This document shows, in pieces, positions 40,937 to 51,000 of a stretch of 64,000 nt of DNA. Made by a program: the position numbers and the translations under genes. Each line of letters opens with the position of its first letter. Position 1 is the first letter of the stretch. This DNA comes from Pseudogemmobacter humi (GTDB lineage: Bacteria > Pseudomonadota > Alphaproteobacteria > Rhodobacterales > Rhodobacteraceae): positions 16,136-80,135 of the forward strand of contig NZ_UXAW01000052.1 in the NCBI RefSeq assembly GCF_900609055.1, read 5' to 3'. Below the pieces are notes generated by a model. The model was not told the origin of the DNA and did no database searches. It worked only from the letters and a program-made list of their open reading frames with translations.

Positions 40937-41436
40937 CCGCGCCTCCGGTATTTTTCCGCCTTGGCCAGCAGCATCTTCCGCTTCAACGGCGAGAGATGGT
41001 CGAAATACATCTTGCCCGCCAGATGGTCGATCTGATGCTGCACGCTGGTGGCCCAGAGGCCGACGAAATCGCGCTCCTCCGTCTCTCCGGCCGCGTTCAG
41101 AAACCGCACCGTCACCGCGCGCGGCCGGGCGATCTTCGCCGAGACGCCGGGCAGGTTGGGCGAGGCCTCCTCGTGCTCGCGCGGCTGGATGCTGGCGTGC
41201 AGCACCTCGGGATTGGCCATCAGCACCGCCTGGCCGCGGCTTTCCGAACAATCCACCACGGCAAGGCGCAGGGCCACGCCGATCTGGACGGCGGCGAGGC
41301 CGTAGCCCGGCATCGCCTCCATCGTATCGACCATATCCTGCCAGATGCTGCGGATCGCGTCGGTGATCTCTGCCACGTCGCGGGCGGGGGTCTTCAGCAC
41401 CGGATGCGGCCAGGGGATGCAGGGACGCGGGCTCAT
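40933..41436 (-). CDS. peptide-deformylase-like protein with altered active site
   Basis: Deformylase-fold protein of 167 residues, full length. Motif 1 is nearly normal ([10 protein letters not shown], 44-53). In motif 2 the metal-binding Cys position is Ser92 (EASPNLPG instead of EGCLSIP). In motif 3 the catalytic Glu is Gln135 (HQIDH instead of HEIDH), while both His ligands remain. Known deformylases need all of these residues, so this protein is probably inactive or has another role. It is wedged between an intact-looking deformylase gene and fmt with 4-base overlaps at both ends, so it is translated in step with them. Confidence 0.93.
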   Translation of the reverse strand: MSPRPCIPWPHPVLKTPARDVAEITDAIRSIWQDMVDTMEAMPGYGLAAVQIGVALRLAVVDCSESRGQAVLMANPEVLHASIQPREHEEASPNLPGVSAKIARPRAVTVRFLNAAGETEERDFVGLWATSVQHQIDHLAGKMYFDHLSPLKRKMLLAKAEKYRRRG

Positions 41437-41921
41437 GCGGCAATCTCCTGTTCCGCCAGTGCCCGGTCGGCGGGTGCCAGCCGGTCGAGCGTCAGGATCC
41501 CGTCGAGGTGATCCATCTCATGCTGGGCGCAGATCGCCGCGATGCCGGTCAGTTCCGCCTGATACGCGCGGCCCTCCGGGTCGCTCCAGCCAAGGCGGAT
41601 GGCGGTGGCGCGGCCGACCATCGTCACCGGGCCGGGGATCGAGAGGCAGCTTTCCGGCCCGCGCCGCTGCTCTCCCGAACTCCAGAGGATTTCCGGGTTG
41701 ACGAAGACCTGCGGAGCGCGCGCGCCCTCTTTCCAGGTCAGATCCATCACGAAGAGCCGCACCAGCCGCCCGACCTGCGGCGCGGCGAGGCCACGGCCGC
41801 GGGCCTCATACATGGTTTCCAGCATATCCGCGGCGAGGCGCGCGGTTTCCTCGCCGGAGGGCGCGGGCTCGCAGGGCTGCGACAGACGCGGGGCGGGCCA
41901 GAGCAGAAGGGGCAGGATCAT
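41433..41921 (-). CDS. def: peptide deformylase, second copy
   Basis: Removes the formyl group from new polypeptides. The 162 residues have all three motifs intact: [10 protein letters not shown] (42-51), ESCLSIPG (Cys92) and QHEMDHLDG (His134, Glu135, His138). The sequence is clearly different from the third copy. The gap to the upstream def (225 bases) holds a CCGGGGC/GCCCCGG hairpin near 42031-42048, which may end part of the transcripts. Confidence 0.9.
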   Translation of the reverse strand: MILPLLLWPAPRLSQPCEPAPSGEETARLAADMLETMYEARGRGLAAPQVGRLVRLFVMDLTWKEGARAPQVFVNPEILWSSGEQRRGPESCLSIPGPVTMVGRATAIRLGWSDPEGRAYQAELTGIAAICAQHEMDHLDGILTLDRLAPADRALAEQEIAA

Positions 41922-42146
41922 CGGGGCCTCCGGGATGTCACGCCGCGCTTAAAGCCATTCGCGGGGAAAGTCACGCGAGAGGGCTTGCGCAAATGTCTGG
42001 CTGCGGGTTTAGTCCCCTTCCCCGCCAGCCGCGCGCCGGGGCAGCGGCCCCGGGGTTTTGCTCCCCTCCGGCGTCAGCCCTGCCCCACCGTCCGCCAGCC
42101 CGGAAACGCAGCCAGGCCACGGACATGACGGAACCACCCCCCGCGC

Positions 42147-42662
42147 TCAGACCGTCCGCGCGCGTTCGCGTTTCAGCTTTTCCATCTTGCGGGTGATCAT
42201 CTGGCGCTTGAGCGGGCCGAGATAGTCGATGAACAGCTTGCCATCGAGATGGTCGATCTCATGCTGGACGCAGGTGGCCCAGAGCCCCTCGAAGCTGCGC
42301 TCTTCTTCCGCGCCGTCCAGCCCGGTCCAGCGCACGATGACGCTGGCGGGCCGTTTCACCTCGGCATACTGATCGGGGATCGAGAGGCAGCCTTCCTCGT
42401 AGCTGCTCAGATCCTCGGACGACCAGGTCACCTGCGGATTGATCAGCACCAGGGGCTCGGGCGTGCCCTCCTTGACGCAATCCATCACCAGAAGGCGCTT
42501 CATCACCCCCACCTGCGGCGCAGCGAGACCGACGCCGGGCGCGTCATACATCGTCTCCAGCATGTCGTCGGCCAGCATGCGGATCTCATCCGTGATCCCG
42601 GTGACGGGATCGCAGAGCTTCTTCAGACGGGGATCGGGATGGATCAGGATGGGGCGCAGCAT
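42147..42662 (-). CDS. def: peptide deformylase, main copy
   Basis: Canonical iron-type deformylase of 171 residues: [30 protein letters not shown] (43-52), EGCLSIPDQYAEV (Cys92) and QHEIDHLDGKLFIDYL (His134, Glu135, His138). It is first of the def-def-(def-like)-fmt series and probably the housekeeping enzyme. It is divergent from the C-S lyase gene. Confidence 0.96.
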   Translation of the reverse strand: MLRPILIHPDPRLKKLCDPVTGITDEIRMLADDMLETMYDAPGVGLAAPQVGVMKRLLVMDCVKEGTPEPLVLINPQVTWSSEDLSSYEEGCLSIPDQYAEVKRPASVIVRWTGLDGAEEERSFEGLWATCVQHEIDHLDGKLFIDYLGPLKRQMITRKMEKLKRERARTV

Positions 42663-42778
42663 GGAAGGGATTTAGGCCATGCCCCCCGCATCGCGCAAGG
42701 GGGCGCCGCGGGTTGCGGTTGAACCCCCGGGCATCAGCCTGTAGCCCTGTGGTCGCAGACGCAGCGAGGCAGCCCCCG

Positions 42779-43951
42779 ATGGATTTCGACACTCCGGTCA
42801 ACCGCTTCGGCACCCATTCGGTGAAATGGGACATGATGGAGGCGCTTTACGGCATCCCGCACGACCGGGGCCTCGCGATGTGGGTGGCGGATATGGAGTT
42901 CCGCCCGCCCGCCGTGGTGCAGCGCGCCTTGCAGGACATGCTCGGCCACGGCGTCTACGGCTATTTCGGCGACGAGCGCGATTATCTGGGCGCGATCAAA
43001 TGGTGGATGCAGACGCGCCACGGCTGGGAGATCGACACTTCGCATGTCTTCACCACCCATGGGCTGGTGAATGCGGTCGGCCTGTGCCTCGACGCCTTCA
43101 CAGCGCCCGGCGACGGGGTGGTGCTGATGACGCCGGTTTACCACGCCTTCGCCCGGGTGATCCGCGCGGCGGGGCGCGACCTGGTGGAATGCCCGCTGAA
43201 AAACGTGGCGGGCCGCTACGAGATGGACTTTGAGGCCTGGGACGCGCAGATGACCGGGCGCGAGAAAATGCTGATCCTGTGCTCGCCGCACAATCCCGGC
43301 GGCCGGGTCTGGAGCGAGGCAGACCTGCGCGCCACCGCGGATTTCGCGCGCCGCCACGGGCTGATCCTCGTCTCGGACGAAATCCACAGCGATCTGACCT
43401 ATCCCGGCCACAAGCATCACGTCATGGCGAAGGTCGCGCCGGAAATCCGGGACCGGCTGGTGATGCTGACCGCGGCAACGAAGACCTTCAACATCGCCGG
43501 CGCCCATACCGGCAATGTGATCATCGCCGACGAGGCGCTTCGCCGGAGCTTCGTCGCGCGCCTCGCTGCGCTCGGAATCTCGCCCAACAGCTTCGGACTG
43601 CATATGGTGACCGCCGCCTGCTCGCCCGAGGGCGCCGAATGGGTGGATGCGCTGATGGCCTACCTCGACGAGAACCGGCGGCTCTTCGACACAGCGATGA
43701 ACGCGATCCCGGGGGTGAGGTCGATGAAGCTGGAGGCGACCTATCTGTCCTGGCTGGATTTCACCGGCACCGGCATGGGCCGGGACGAGATCCTGAAACG
43801 GGTCGAGAAACAGGCCGCCATCGCCACCAACCACGGCGAGAGCTTCGGCAAGGGCGGCGAGGGCTTCCTGCGGGTCAATATCGCCGCGCCGCGCGCCCAG
43901 GTGCTGGACGCGATTTCCCGGCTGCAAACCGCCTTCGCCGATCTGCAATGA
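42779..43951 (+). CDS. patB: MalY/PatB-type PLP-dependent C-S beta-lyase
   Basis: Fold-type I PLP enzyme of 390 residues of the MalY/PatB class, which cleaves cystathionine or cysteine conjugates to pyruvate, ammonia and a thiol. It has the N-terminal TPVNRFGTHSVKWD and MWVADMEFRPP, then HNPGGRVW, VSDEIHSDLTYPGHKH, and the PLP lysine in TAATKTFNIAGAHTGN. The ATG at 42779 fits the family start. Its stop overlaps the L,D-transpeptidase start (ATGA). Confidence 0.9.
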   Translation: MDFDTPVNRFGTHSVKWDMMEALYGIPHDRGLAMWVADMEFRPPAVVQRALQDMLGHGVYGYFGDERDYLGAIKWWMQTRHGWEIDTSHVFTTHGLVNAVGLCLDAFTAPGDGVVLMTPVYHAFARVIRAAGRDLVECPLKNVAGRYEMDFEAWDAQMTGREKMLILCSPHNPGGRVWSEADLRATADFARRHGLILVSDEIHSDLTYPGHKHHVMAKVAPEIRDRLVMLTAATKTFNIAGAHTGNVIIADEALRRSFVARLAALGISPNSFGLHMVTAACSPEGAEWVDALMAYLDENRRLFDTAMNAIPGVRSMKLEATYLSWLDFTGTGMGRDEILKRVEKQAAIATNHGESFGKGGEGFLRVNIAAPRAQVLDAISRLQTAFADLQ

Positions 43952-44481
43952 AACGGCTCGGGCGGCTGTTCGCGGCGCTGATGCTGCTGGCGCTGATCGC
44001 CGCCACGCTTCTCCTCTGGCCGCGCCTGACGCCAGCGCCGCCCGGACTGCCGCCGCTGACCGGCACGGTCGACCGGATCGTGATCGAGAAATCCGCCCGC
44101 CGCATGGCGCTGATCCGCGACGGCGAGGAACTGCGCGTCTACCCTATCGCGCTCGGGTTCAGCCCCGAGGGCGACAAGGAACGCGAGGGCGACGGCCGCA
44201 CCCCGGAAGGCGAATACCGCATCGACCGCCGCAATGAGCACTCGGCCTATCACCTGTCGCTGGGCCTCGATTATCCGCAGCCCGAAGACCGCGCCCGGGC
44301 GCAGGCGGGCGGCTATTCCCCCGGCGGCGACATCATGATCCACGGCCAGCCGAACAGCCTGCCCGAAAACCTGATGGTGAAAGGCGACTGGACGCTCGGC
44401 TGTATCGCGCTCAGCAATGCCGGGATGCGCGAGATCTGGGCGGTGGCGCCCATCGGCACCGTGGTGGAAATCCGCCCCTGA
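43948..44481 (+). CDS. L,D-transpeptidase family (YkuD) protein
   Basis: Predicted periplasmic peptidoglycan cross-linking or modifying enzyme of 177 residues. It has an N-terminal membrane anchor or signal (LFAALMLLALIAATLLLW), then a YkuD domain with RTPEGEYRIDRRN, IMIHGQPN and the catalytic Cys in DWTLGCIALSNAGM. It is translationally coupled to the C-S lyase gene, a curious but perhaps accidental pairing. Confidence 0.9.
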   Translation: MKRLGRLFAALMLLALIAATLLLWPRLTPAPPGLPPLTGTVDRIVIEKSARRMALIRDGEELRVYPIALGFSPEGDKEREGDGRTPEGEYRIDRRNEHSAYHLSLGLDYPQPEDRARAQAGGYSPGGDIMIHGQPNSLPENLMVKGDWTLGCIALSNAGMREIWAVAPIGTVVEIRP

Positions 44482-44500
44482 CCCCACCGCCCCGGACTGG

Positions 44501-44542
44501 CCGGAGACGCCTCCGGCGGGGGTATTTGGATCAGGGTGAAAT
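44501..44542 (+). repeat. structured intergenic repeat, copy 8
   Basis: Hairpin CCGGAG/CTCCGG, then GCGGGGGTATTT and the tail TCAGGGTGAAA, 20 bases after the L,D-transpeptidase stop. It forms a tail-to-tail pair with copy 9. Confidence 0.8.
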
Positions 44543-44561
44543 CCAGAGCGCCGCTTTGCCC

Positions 44562-44626
44562 CTTTCACCCTGATTGAAATACCCTGGGGTGAGCGGCCGC
44601 AGGCCGCGAGGGGCAAGGCCCCTCTC
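44562..44626 (-). repeat. structured intergenic repeat, copy 9
   Basis: Read on the minus strand: hairpin GAGGGGC/GCCCCTC immediately after the stop of the next gene, second hairpin GCGGCC/GGCCGC, then CACCCCAGGGTATTT and the tail TCAGGGTGAAAG. Confidence 0.85.
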
Positions 44627-44980
44627 TTAAGCCTTCGGCAGATAGCCCACCGGCGCGTTCTCGTCGCGCCAGTAGTCCAGCGCGGCGCGGCTGGCAACCG
44701 GGGTGGCGCGTTTGAATTCGCAGACCAGTTCGCCCGCCTCGATCTCGGAAGCGATGATCAGGCACTGAAACACATGGCGCGGCCCGTCGTGGAGATCGAC
44801 CAGCCCGCGTAGCCGGGCGGGGCAGAGGTCGGCGTCGAGAGAAAAGCCGCCCTGCCAGAAGCGCAGCACCGGAAAAACCGCGCCGTTCACCTCGACGCGC
44901 ATCTTAGACTTGCGGGCGGCGCGGCGCTTGCGCGCGGCCTCCAGCTGATCGCGCAATTCCTGCGGCAGATATTCCAGCAT
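44627..44980 (-). CDS. conserved hypothetical protein
   Basis: Soluble protein of 117 residues. It starts MLEYLPQELRDQLEAARKRR, a charged helix, followed by a beta-rich part (MRVEVNGAVFPVLRFWQGGF, GLVDLHDGPRHVFQCLIIAS). The type is familiar from Rhodobacterales genomes without known function. The small beta-barrel-like pattern could be PilZ-like, but I cannot see the PilZ RxxxR / DxSxxG motifs. The ATG at 44980 has a GGGAGAGAG site. Confidence 0.8.
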   Translation of the reverse strand: MLEYLPQELRDQLEAARKRRAARKSKMRVEVNGAVFPVLRFWQGGFSLDADLCPARLRGLVDLHDGPRHVFQCLIIASEIEAGELVCEFKRATPVASRAALDYWRDENAPVGYLPKA

Positions 44981-45173
44981 AGTCTCTCTCCCTCGGGATC
45001 AAGTCTGCCCGGGCCATGGATAAAATCAAGCCTGCTCCATCCTCTCTCACCCTCGTGTCGCAAAGATGACAGCGGCGTGGCCCGGATGCCGCAGCGCGCG
45101 TGGCTTTCCCGCTTGTCGCGGGCGCCGGATCGGGGTCACTTCTGCCCGGCGATTCGCCGCCCGTGAGCCTGAG

Positions 45174-46073
45174 ATGACGCTCGTCCTTGCCATGATTCTC
45201 GATGCCCTGTCCGGCGAGCCGGACTGGCTCTGGCGGCGCCTGCCGCATCCGGCGGTGCTGATGGGGCGGCTGATCGGCGCCGCCGACCGGCGGTTCAACC
45301 GGGGCGCGGCGCGGCGGCTGAAGGGTGCGGCGGTGATGGCCGTGCTGGTTCTGGGAGCGGGCACCCTTGGCTGGCTGATCGGCCTTCTGCCCGGCGCGGG
45401 CGTGATCGAGACCGTGCTGGCCGCGATTTTGCTGGCGCAGCGCTCGCTGGTTCAGCATGTGCGCGCGGTGGCCACCGGGCTGCGGCGCTCGCTGGAAGAC
45501 GGCAAGCGCGCGGTGGCGATGATCGTCGGGCGCGACACGCGCGACATGCGCGAAGCCGACGTGGCCCGCGCCGCCATCGAATCGGCGGCCGAGAATCTGT
45601 CGGACGGGGTGATCGCGCCTGCTTTCTGGTTCCTGGTCGCCGGTCTGCCCGGGATCCTGATCTACAAGATCACCAATACCGCCGATTCGATGATCGGCCA
45701 TATGACGCCGCGATACCGCGCCTTCGGCTGGGCCGCGGCGCGGTTCGACGATCTGCTGAACCTGATTCCGGCGCGGCTGACGGCGGTTCTGCTGGCGCTC
45801 GGCCACGGCTGGAGCGATCCGCGCCCGATCCTGCGCGACGCGCCGCGCCACCGCAGCCCGAACGCGGGCTGGCCTGAGGCCACCCTGGCCCCGATCCTGA
45901 ACGTCGCCCTGTCGGGGCCGCGCAGCTACGACGGCGAGATGCGACATTTCCCCTGGGTCTGGCCCGAGGGGCGGCGCGACGCGGGCGCAGACGACATCGA
46001 CGCCGCCGCCCGCGCCCTGTGGCGGGCCTGGGGGCTGATGCTGGCGATTGCCCTTGCGGCGGCGCTGCTCTAG
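45174..46073 (+). CDS. cobD: adenosylcobinamide-phosphate synthase
   Basis: Membrane enzyme (CobD/CbiB) that attaches aminopropanol to adenosylcobyric acid in vitamin B12 synthesis. The 299 residues include [20 protein letters not shown], then [40 protein letters not shown] and [12 protein letters not shown], with several transmembrane segments. No other cobalamin gene adjoins, and I see no B12-box riboswitch in the 193-base leader. Confidence 0.93.
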   Translation: MTLVLAMILDALSGEPDWLWRRLPHPAVLMGRLIGAADRRFNRGAARRLKGAAVMAVLVLGAGTLGWLIGLLPGAGVIETVLAAILLAQRSLVQHVRAVATGLRRSLEDGKRAVAMIVGRDTRDMREADVARAAIESAAENLSDGVIAPAFWFLVAGLPGILIYKITNTADSMIGHMTPRYRAFGWAAARFDDLLNLIPARLTAVLLALGHGWSDPRPILRDAPRHRSPNAGWPEATLAPILNVALSGPRSYDGEMRHFPWVWPEGRRDAGADDIDAAARALWRAWGLMLAIALAAALL

Positions 46074-46112
46074 CCTCGCGGGTATGCGCGCGCTGTTCAG
46101 AGATCTGCCCGG

Positions 46113-47018
46113 ATGATCCGCTGGGGTCTGGTCGCCACGGTGAAGACACCGGTGGAAAAGCTGCTCGCTTTCCTTGCCTGGCATCTCGATCTGGGCGCGG
46201 CGCGGATCAGCCTGTATTTCGACGACCCCGACGATCCTGCGCCGGAGGTTCTGGCGGCGGTGCCGGGGCTTGCGGGAAAGGTGGTTCTGACGCCCTGCGA
46301 TGAGGCGCACTGGCGGCGTCTCGGCGGCCGGCCCGAGCGGCATCAGAACCGCCAGGCGAAGAACGCCCGCGACGCTTACCGCGCGGCCGGACCGGACTGG
46401 ATCGGCCATATCGACGCCGACGAGTTCCTCTGGGCAGAGGTGCCGGTGGCACAGATCCTCGCCTCGCTGCCGCGCGAGCAGATCATGTGCCGGGCCGAGC
46501 CGTTCGAGGCGATGCACGATCCCGCTTTGCCCGATGACATCTACACCGCATCCGCCTTTCGCGGCGCGCTGAAGCCGCGCCATGCCGCGTTGCGCAGGCC
46601 GGTGCTGGGCGAGTTCGCGGGGATGCTGCCCGAGGGGATGCTCTCCCATGCCGCCGGGAAGGCGTTCTTCCGCGCGGGCATACAGGGGCTGTCACCCCGG
46701 TTGCATGGCGCCTTTATCGGCGGCGAGCGGCTGCCGGGGCCTGGTTTTGACCCACGACTGAAACTCCTGCATTTCCACGCCCAGGACCGGGCGGCATGGG
46801 CGGCCGCGCTGCCGTTCCGGCTGACCCGGGGGGCGTATCAGTATCACCCGGAGCTCTGCGCCTTTCTCTCGGGGGCGAGCCCCGCGCAGATCGCGGAGTT
46901 CTACGACGAGACGCAGGTTCTGACGCCTGCCAAGACCGCGGCGCTGCGCGAGGCGGGGCGGCTCATGGAGCTGCGGCTTGACCTTGCCGCGCGGGTGGCG
47001 AGACTGACGGCCAGGTGA
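46113..47018 (+). CDS. glycosyltransferase family 2-like protein
   Basis: Cytoplasmic protein of 301 residues of the glycosyltransferase 2-like (GT-A) group. It has WGLVATVKTPVEKLLAFLAW, the charged NRQAKNARDAY block and the metal motif HIDADEFL near residue 103. The type is common in Rhodobacterales and acts on unknown acceptors. It follows cobD by 39 bases and precedes the MOSC gene by 12, so the three may be cotranscribed. Confidence 0.82.
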   Translation: MIRWGLVATVKTPVEKLLAFLAWHLDLGAARISLYFDDPDDPAPEVLAAVPGLAGKVVLTPCDEAHWRRLGGRPERHQNRQAKNARDAYRAAGPDWIGHIDADEFLWAEVPVAQILASLPREQIMCRAEPFEAMHDPALPDDIYTASAFRGALKPRHAALRRPVLGEFAGMLPEGMLSHAAGKAFFRAGIQGLSPRLHGAFIGGERLPGPGFDPRLKLLHFHAQDRAAWAAALPFRLTRGAYQYHPELCAFLSGASPAQIAEFYDETQVLTPAKTAALREAGRLMELRLDLAARVARLTAR

Positions 47019-47030
47019 AGGAGACAGGCG

Positions 47031-47579
47031 ATGGTCACGATGGATGCGCTGATGGCGGCGGTGCCGCAGATCCAGGCGGCGCCGAAGGATGCGACGGTGG
47101 CGCGGCTTCTGACCTTTCGTCCGGCCCGCAACGAGCGGCAGCATCCCGGGCATCTGGTGCTGACCCGCGAGCGCGGCATCCCGGGTGAGCGCTGGCTGAC
47201 CGAGCCCTGGCTGAAACTGCCCGATGGCTCGCCCGATCCGTCGATCCAGGTCTCGATCCTGCCCACGAGGGTGCATGATCTGGTGCGCCCGGATCCCGGG
47301 GCCGCGGTGCATCCGGGCGATACGATCCTTGCCGATCTCGACACTTCGGTCGCCAATCTGCCCGAAGGCGCGGTGTTGCAGGCCGGGAGCGCGCGGCTGC
47401 GGGTCTCGCCGGTGTTCAACAACGCCTGCGTGAAATGGAAGGTGCGCTACGGCAGGGATGCGATGGACTGGGTGAACCTGCCGCAGCACCGGGATTTGCG
47501 GCTGCGGGGGATCCTTTGCGCGATCATCGAAGACGGCGAGATCCGCCAGGGGGATCCGATCACCGTCGTCTCGCGCTGA
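47031..47579 (+). CDS. MOSC-domain protein
   Basis: Protein of 182 residues with the MOSC (molybdenum cofactor sulfurase C-terminal) fold. The family Cys lies in VFNNACVKWKVRYG, and GDTILADLDTSVANLPEGAVLQ is a typical beta-barrel stretch. MOSC proteins handle sulfur or molybdenum cofactor in varied ways; the substrate is unknown. A GAAGGAGA site precedes the ATG. Confidence 0.88.
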   Translation: MVTMDALMAAVPQIQAAPKDATVARLLTFRPARNERQHPGHLVLTRERGIPGERWLTEPWLKLPDGSPDPSIQVSILPTRVHDLVRPDPGAAVHPGDTILADLDTSVANLPEGAVLQAGSARLRVSPVFNNACVKWKVRYGRDAMDWVNLPQHRDLRLRGILCAIIEDGEIRQGDPITVVSR

Positions 47580-47591
47580 GGCCGGCGTCGC

Positions 47592-47653
47592 GGGGGGCCA
47601 GCCCCCCGTCTGCTGCGCAGACTCCCCCCGGGATATTTTCAGACAGAAAATGA
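47592..47653 (+). repeat. structured intergenic repeat, copy 10
   Basis: GGGGGG/CCCCCC hairpin 12 bases after the MOSC stop, second hairpin GTCTGC/GCAGAC, then TCCCCCCGGGATATTT and the tail CAGAAAATGA, like copy 1. Confidence 0.83.
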
Positions 47654-47664
47654 GGGGAGGCGGG

Positions 47665-48012
47665 TCACATGCCCTCGCCGCGGGCGCGTTGTGCGCGGCG
47701 GGTTTCGCGGCAGAGCGCGATCATCCCGGTGGTGAGCGCCTGCCAGACGGCGAGATCTTCGGGGCCTTTGGCGGTCATGGTGAGGCAGGTTTCGCCTTCC
47801 GTGAGGCCGAGGGCGGCGGCGGGGTGGGCGGCGTTCCAGGCCGTGATCGCCGGGGCAGAGAGCCGCACCGGCCAGCGGAGGGTCAGGCGCCAGACCTCGT
47901 CCGGCCCGGGGTCGGCGCGGAATTCGGTGGTGCCGTCCGTCAGGCGCGCCCAGAGCGCGTCGCCGTCTTCCTCCACCCCGGGGAAGCCTGCTTCGGTGAG
48001 CCAGTCGCGCAT
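47665..48012 (-). CDS. conserved hypothetical protein downstream of smc
   Basis: Soluble protein of 115 residues with no membrane part and no motif I recognise. It starts MRDWLTEAGFPGVEEDGDAL and ends in a basic helix (ETRRAQRARGEGM). Its ATG overlaps the smc stop (TGATG), so it is translationally coupled to smc. Confidence 0.78.
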   Translation of the reverse strand: MRDWLTEAGFPGVEEDGDALWARLTDGTTEFRADPGPDEVWRLTLRWPVRLSAPAITAWNAAHPAAALGLTEGETCLTMTAKGPEDLAVWQALTTGMIALCRETRRAQRARGEGM

Positions 48013-51000
48013 CAGGCCACCAGCGCCTCGGCCTTTTTCAGATCGACCGAGACCAGCTGGCTGACGCCCTGTTCCTGCATGGTCACGCCGAACAGCCGGT
48101 CCATCCGCGCCATGGTCACCGCATGGTGGGTGATGACGAGGAAGCGGGTTTCGGTGCGCCGGGTCATCTCATCCATCAGGTCGCAGAAGCGGGTCACGTT
48201 GGCGTCGTCGAGCGGCGCGTCCACCTCGTCGAGCACGCAGATCGGCGCCGGGTTGGCGAGGAAGACGCCGAAGATCAGCGCCAGCGCGGTCAGCGTCTGC
48301 TCGCCGCCCGACAGAAGCGACAGCGTGGCGAGGCGCTTGCCCGGCGGCTGGCACATGATCTCAAGGCCCGCCTCCAGCGGATCGTCGGATTCGACCAGCA
48401 CGAGGCGCGCTTCGCCGCCGCCGAACAGATGGGTGAACAAAGTGGCGAAATTGGCGTTGACCTGTTCGAAGGCGGTCAGCAGGCGCTCGCGGCCCTCTTT
48501 GTTCAGGCCCTGGATGCCGGCGCGCAGCTTGCGCACGGCCTCTTCCAGATCGGCCTTCTCGGAGGCCAGCGTCTGATATTCCTGATCGACGGTTTTCGCA
48601 TCCTCTTCGGCGCGCAGGTTCACCGCGCCGAGCGCCTCGCGCTGGCGCTTGAGGCGCTGGACATCCTGGTCGAGCGCCTCGGCGCCGGGCATCTTATCGG
48701 GGTCGGTTCTGAGCGAGGCCAGCAGTTCCTGAGGCGTGCGGTCCTCTTCCTCGGCGATCCGCTCGGCCGCCAGCGCCACGCCTTCGCGCGCGGCATCGAG
48801 CCGGGCTTCGGCGCGGGCGCGGGCCTCGCGCGCCTCGCCGGCCTGACGTTCGGCGTCGCGCTCCTGGATCTGCGCCTCGCGCAGGGCGGTTTCGGCAAGG
48901 ACCAGGGCTTCCGCGGCGCGGTTGCGGCGGGTTTCGGCCTCCAGGATGGCGTCGCCCAGTTCCTCGCGTTTGGCGGCGATTTCCTCGGGCGCCTCGGTGG
49001 CCTCGGCCAGTTCCTCCTCGGCCTCGGTGCGGCGTTCGGTCAGTTCGTGCGAGCGGCGGCCGGCGGTTTCCAGCCGGTGCTTCCAGCCGGAAAGCTCCTT
49101 CATCGCCTCCTGGCGGCGGCGGGTGCGGGCCTCGCCCTCGCGGCGCAATTCGTCATGGCCCGAGCGACGCGTCATCATGGTGATCCGCGCCGCCTCGACC
49201 GTCATCCGGGCGGTCTCCACCGCTTCGCGCGCGGCGTCGAGATCGGCGAGGCCGGCGGCGGCGGATTCCGCCTCGCGCAGCCGGGTGCGGGCGGCCATGG
49301 CCTCGTCCTCGTAGCGCGACACCGCGATCCGGGCGGATTCGAGCCTTCCGGCGGCGAGGGTCTTTTCCGCCCCGGCCTTCGAGAGCGCCCGGTCGGATTC
49401 GGCCAGACGCTGGTCGGCCGCGCGCCGCGCCTCGCGCGCCAGCTGATCGGCGCGGGCGAGATCGGCGAGCCGGGCCTGCAACGCCTCATGCGCGCGGGCG
49501 GCGCCTTCGGCGCGGGCCGAGGCCTCCTCCAGATCCTGTTTCAGCCGTTGCAGCCGGTTGAGCTGTTGCAGCCGCAGCGCGGCGGCCGAGGGCGCATCCT
49601 CGGCCCCGGTGCGGAACCCGTCCCACCGCCAGAGATCGCCCTCGCGGCTGACAAGGCGCTGGCCGGGTTTCAGATCGCCTTGCAGGCGGAAGCCATCCTC
49701 GCGGCTGACAAGGCCGATCTGGCCAAGGCGACGCGCGAGAACCACGGGCGCCCCGACGCGGGCCTCCAGCGGCTCGGCGCCTTCGGGCAGCGGTTGCGGG
49801 GTGATGTAGGGATCGAGCACGGCCCAGCCGGTGCGGCCCTCGGCCCCCACTTCGGGCGCGCGCAGATCGTCGGCCAGAGCCGCGCCGAGCGCCTGTTCAT
49901 AGCCCGGCTCGACCTCCAGCCGGTCGAGAAGCTGATGCCCGGCCTGGGCCTCGCGTTCGACCAGTTTCGCCAGCGCGGCACGCTCGGCGCGGAGCGCCCC
50001 CGCCTCGCCCTCGGCCTCGGAGCGGGCGGCGCGCGCGTCGGCCTCGCGCGCCTGCGCCTCGGCGCGGGCCTCTTCGGCGCTTGCCAGCGCCTCTTCGGTG
50101 CGCTCGACCAGTTCGGCGGTGGCCTCGCGGGCCTCCTCGGCAGCCTCGAACGCCTCGTCGGTCCCGGCCAGCGTTTCCGCCGCACCCTCGACCGCCTCGC
50201 GCGCGCGGAGCGCTTCGGCCTCGCTGCGCTCTGCCGTCGCGCGGGTCTCCTGCACCATCCGCGCCGCGGACTGGTGGCGGGCCGCCAGCCGGGCCGAATC
50301 CTCGGTCGCCTCGGACAAGAGCGTCTCGCGGTCGGTCAGGATCGCGCCCGCCTCGCGCGCGGCCTCAACCGCCTCGGCCAGCCGCTCGTCATGGCCCTCA
50401 TGCGCGCGGGCGATCTGGTCGATCTCCCATTGCAGGCGTTCGATCACCTCGCCCGCGTCGCGGTTCAGCCCGGCCTCGCGCTCGATATCGGCGCCAAGCT
50501 GGCTGATGCGCCCGCGCAAGGCCTCGATCCGCGCCAGCGCCTGTTTCTCCTGATCACCGAGCGCATCGCGCTGGATCGTCAGCCGTTGCAGGATCGCCGC
50601 CGCGATCGCCTCTTCCTCGCGTTTCGAGGGCAGGGCATCCTCGGCCGCCTCGCGGGCACGGCCCGCCTCGCGCGCCGCGGTCTCGGTCCTGCCCGCCTCG
50701 ATCAGCCGCTCGCGCAGGCCCGCTTCGGCCGTGGCCCGCGCCTCGTCCGCCTCGCGCCAGCGGCGGTACAAGAGCATCCCCTCGGCCCGCGTCAGTTCCT
50801 CGGAAATCTCGCGGTAGCGCGCCGCCTGCCGGGCCTGGCGGGTCAGCACCGACAACTGCTGCGCCAGCTGCTCCAGCACATCGTCCACCCGGGTCAGATT
50901 GGTCTCGGTCCCGGTCAGTTTCAGCTCGGCCTCATGCCGCCGCGCATAAAGCCCCGAGATCCCGGCGGCCTCTTCCAGCACCCGGCGCCGGGCCTTGGGC

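Noticed and set aside
44981..45173. A cobalamin riboswitch before cobD
   Set aside because: I could not find the B12-box core or a fitting multi-helix layout in this leader.
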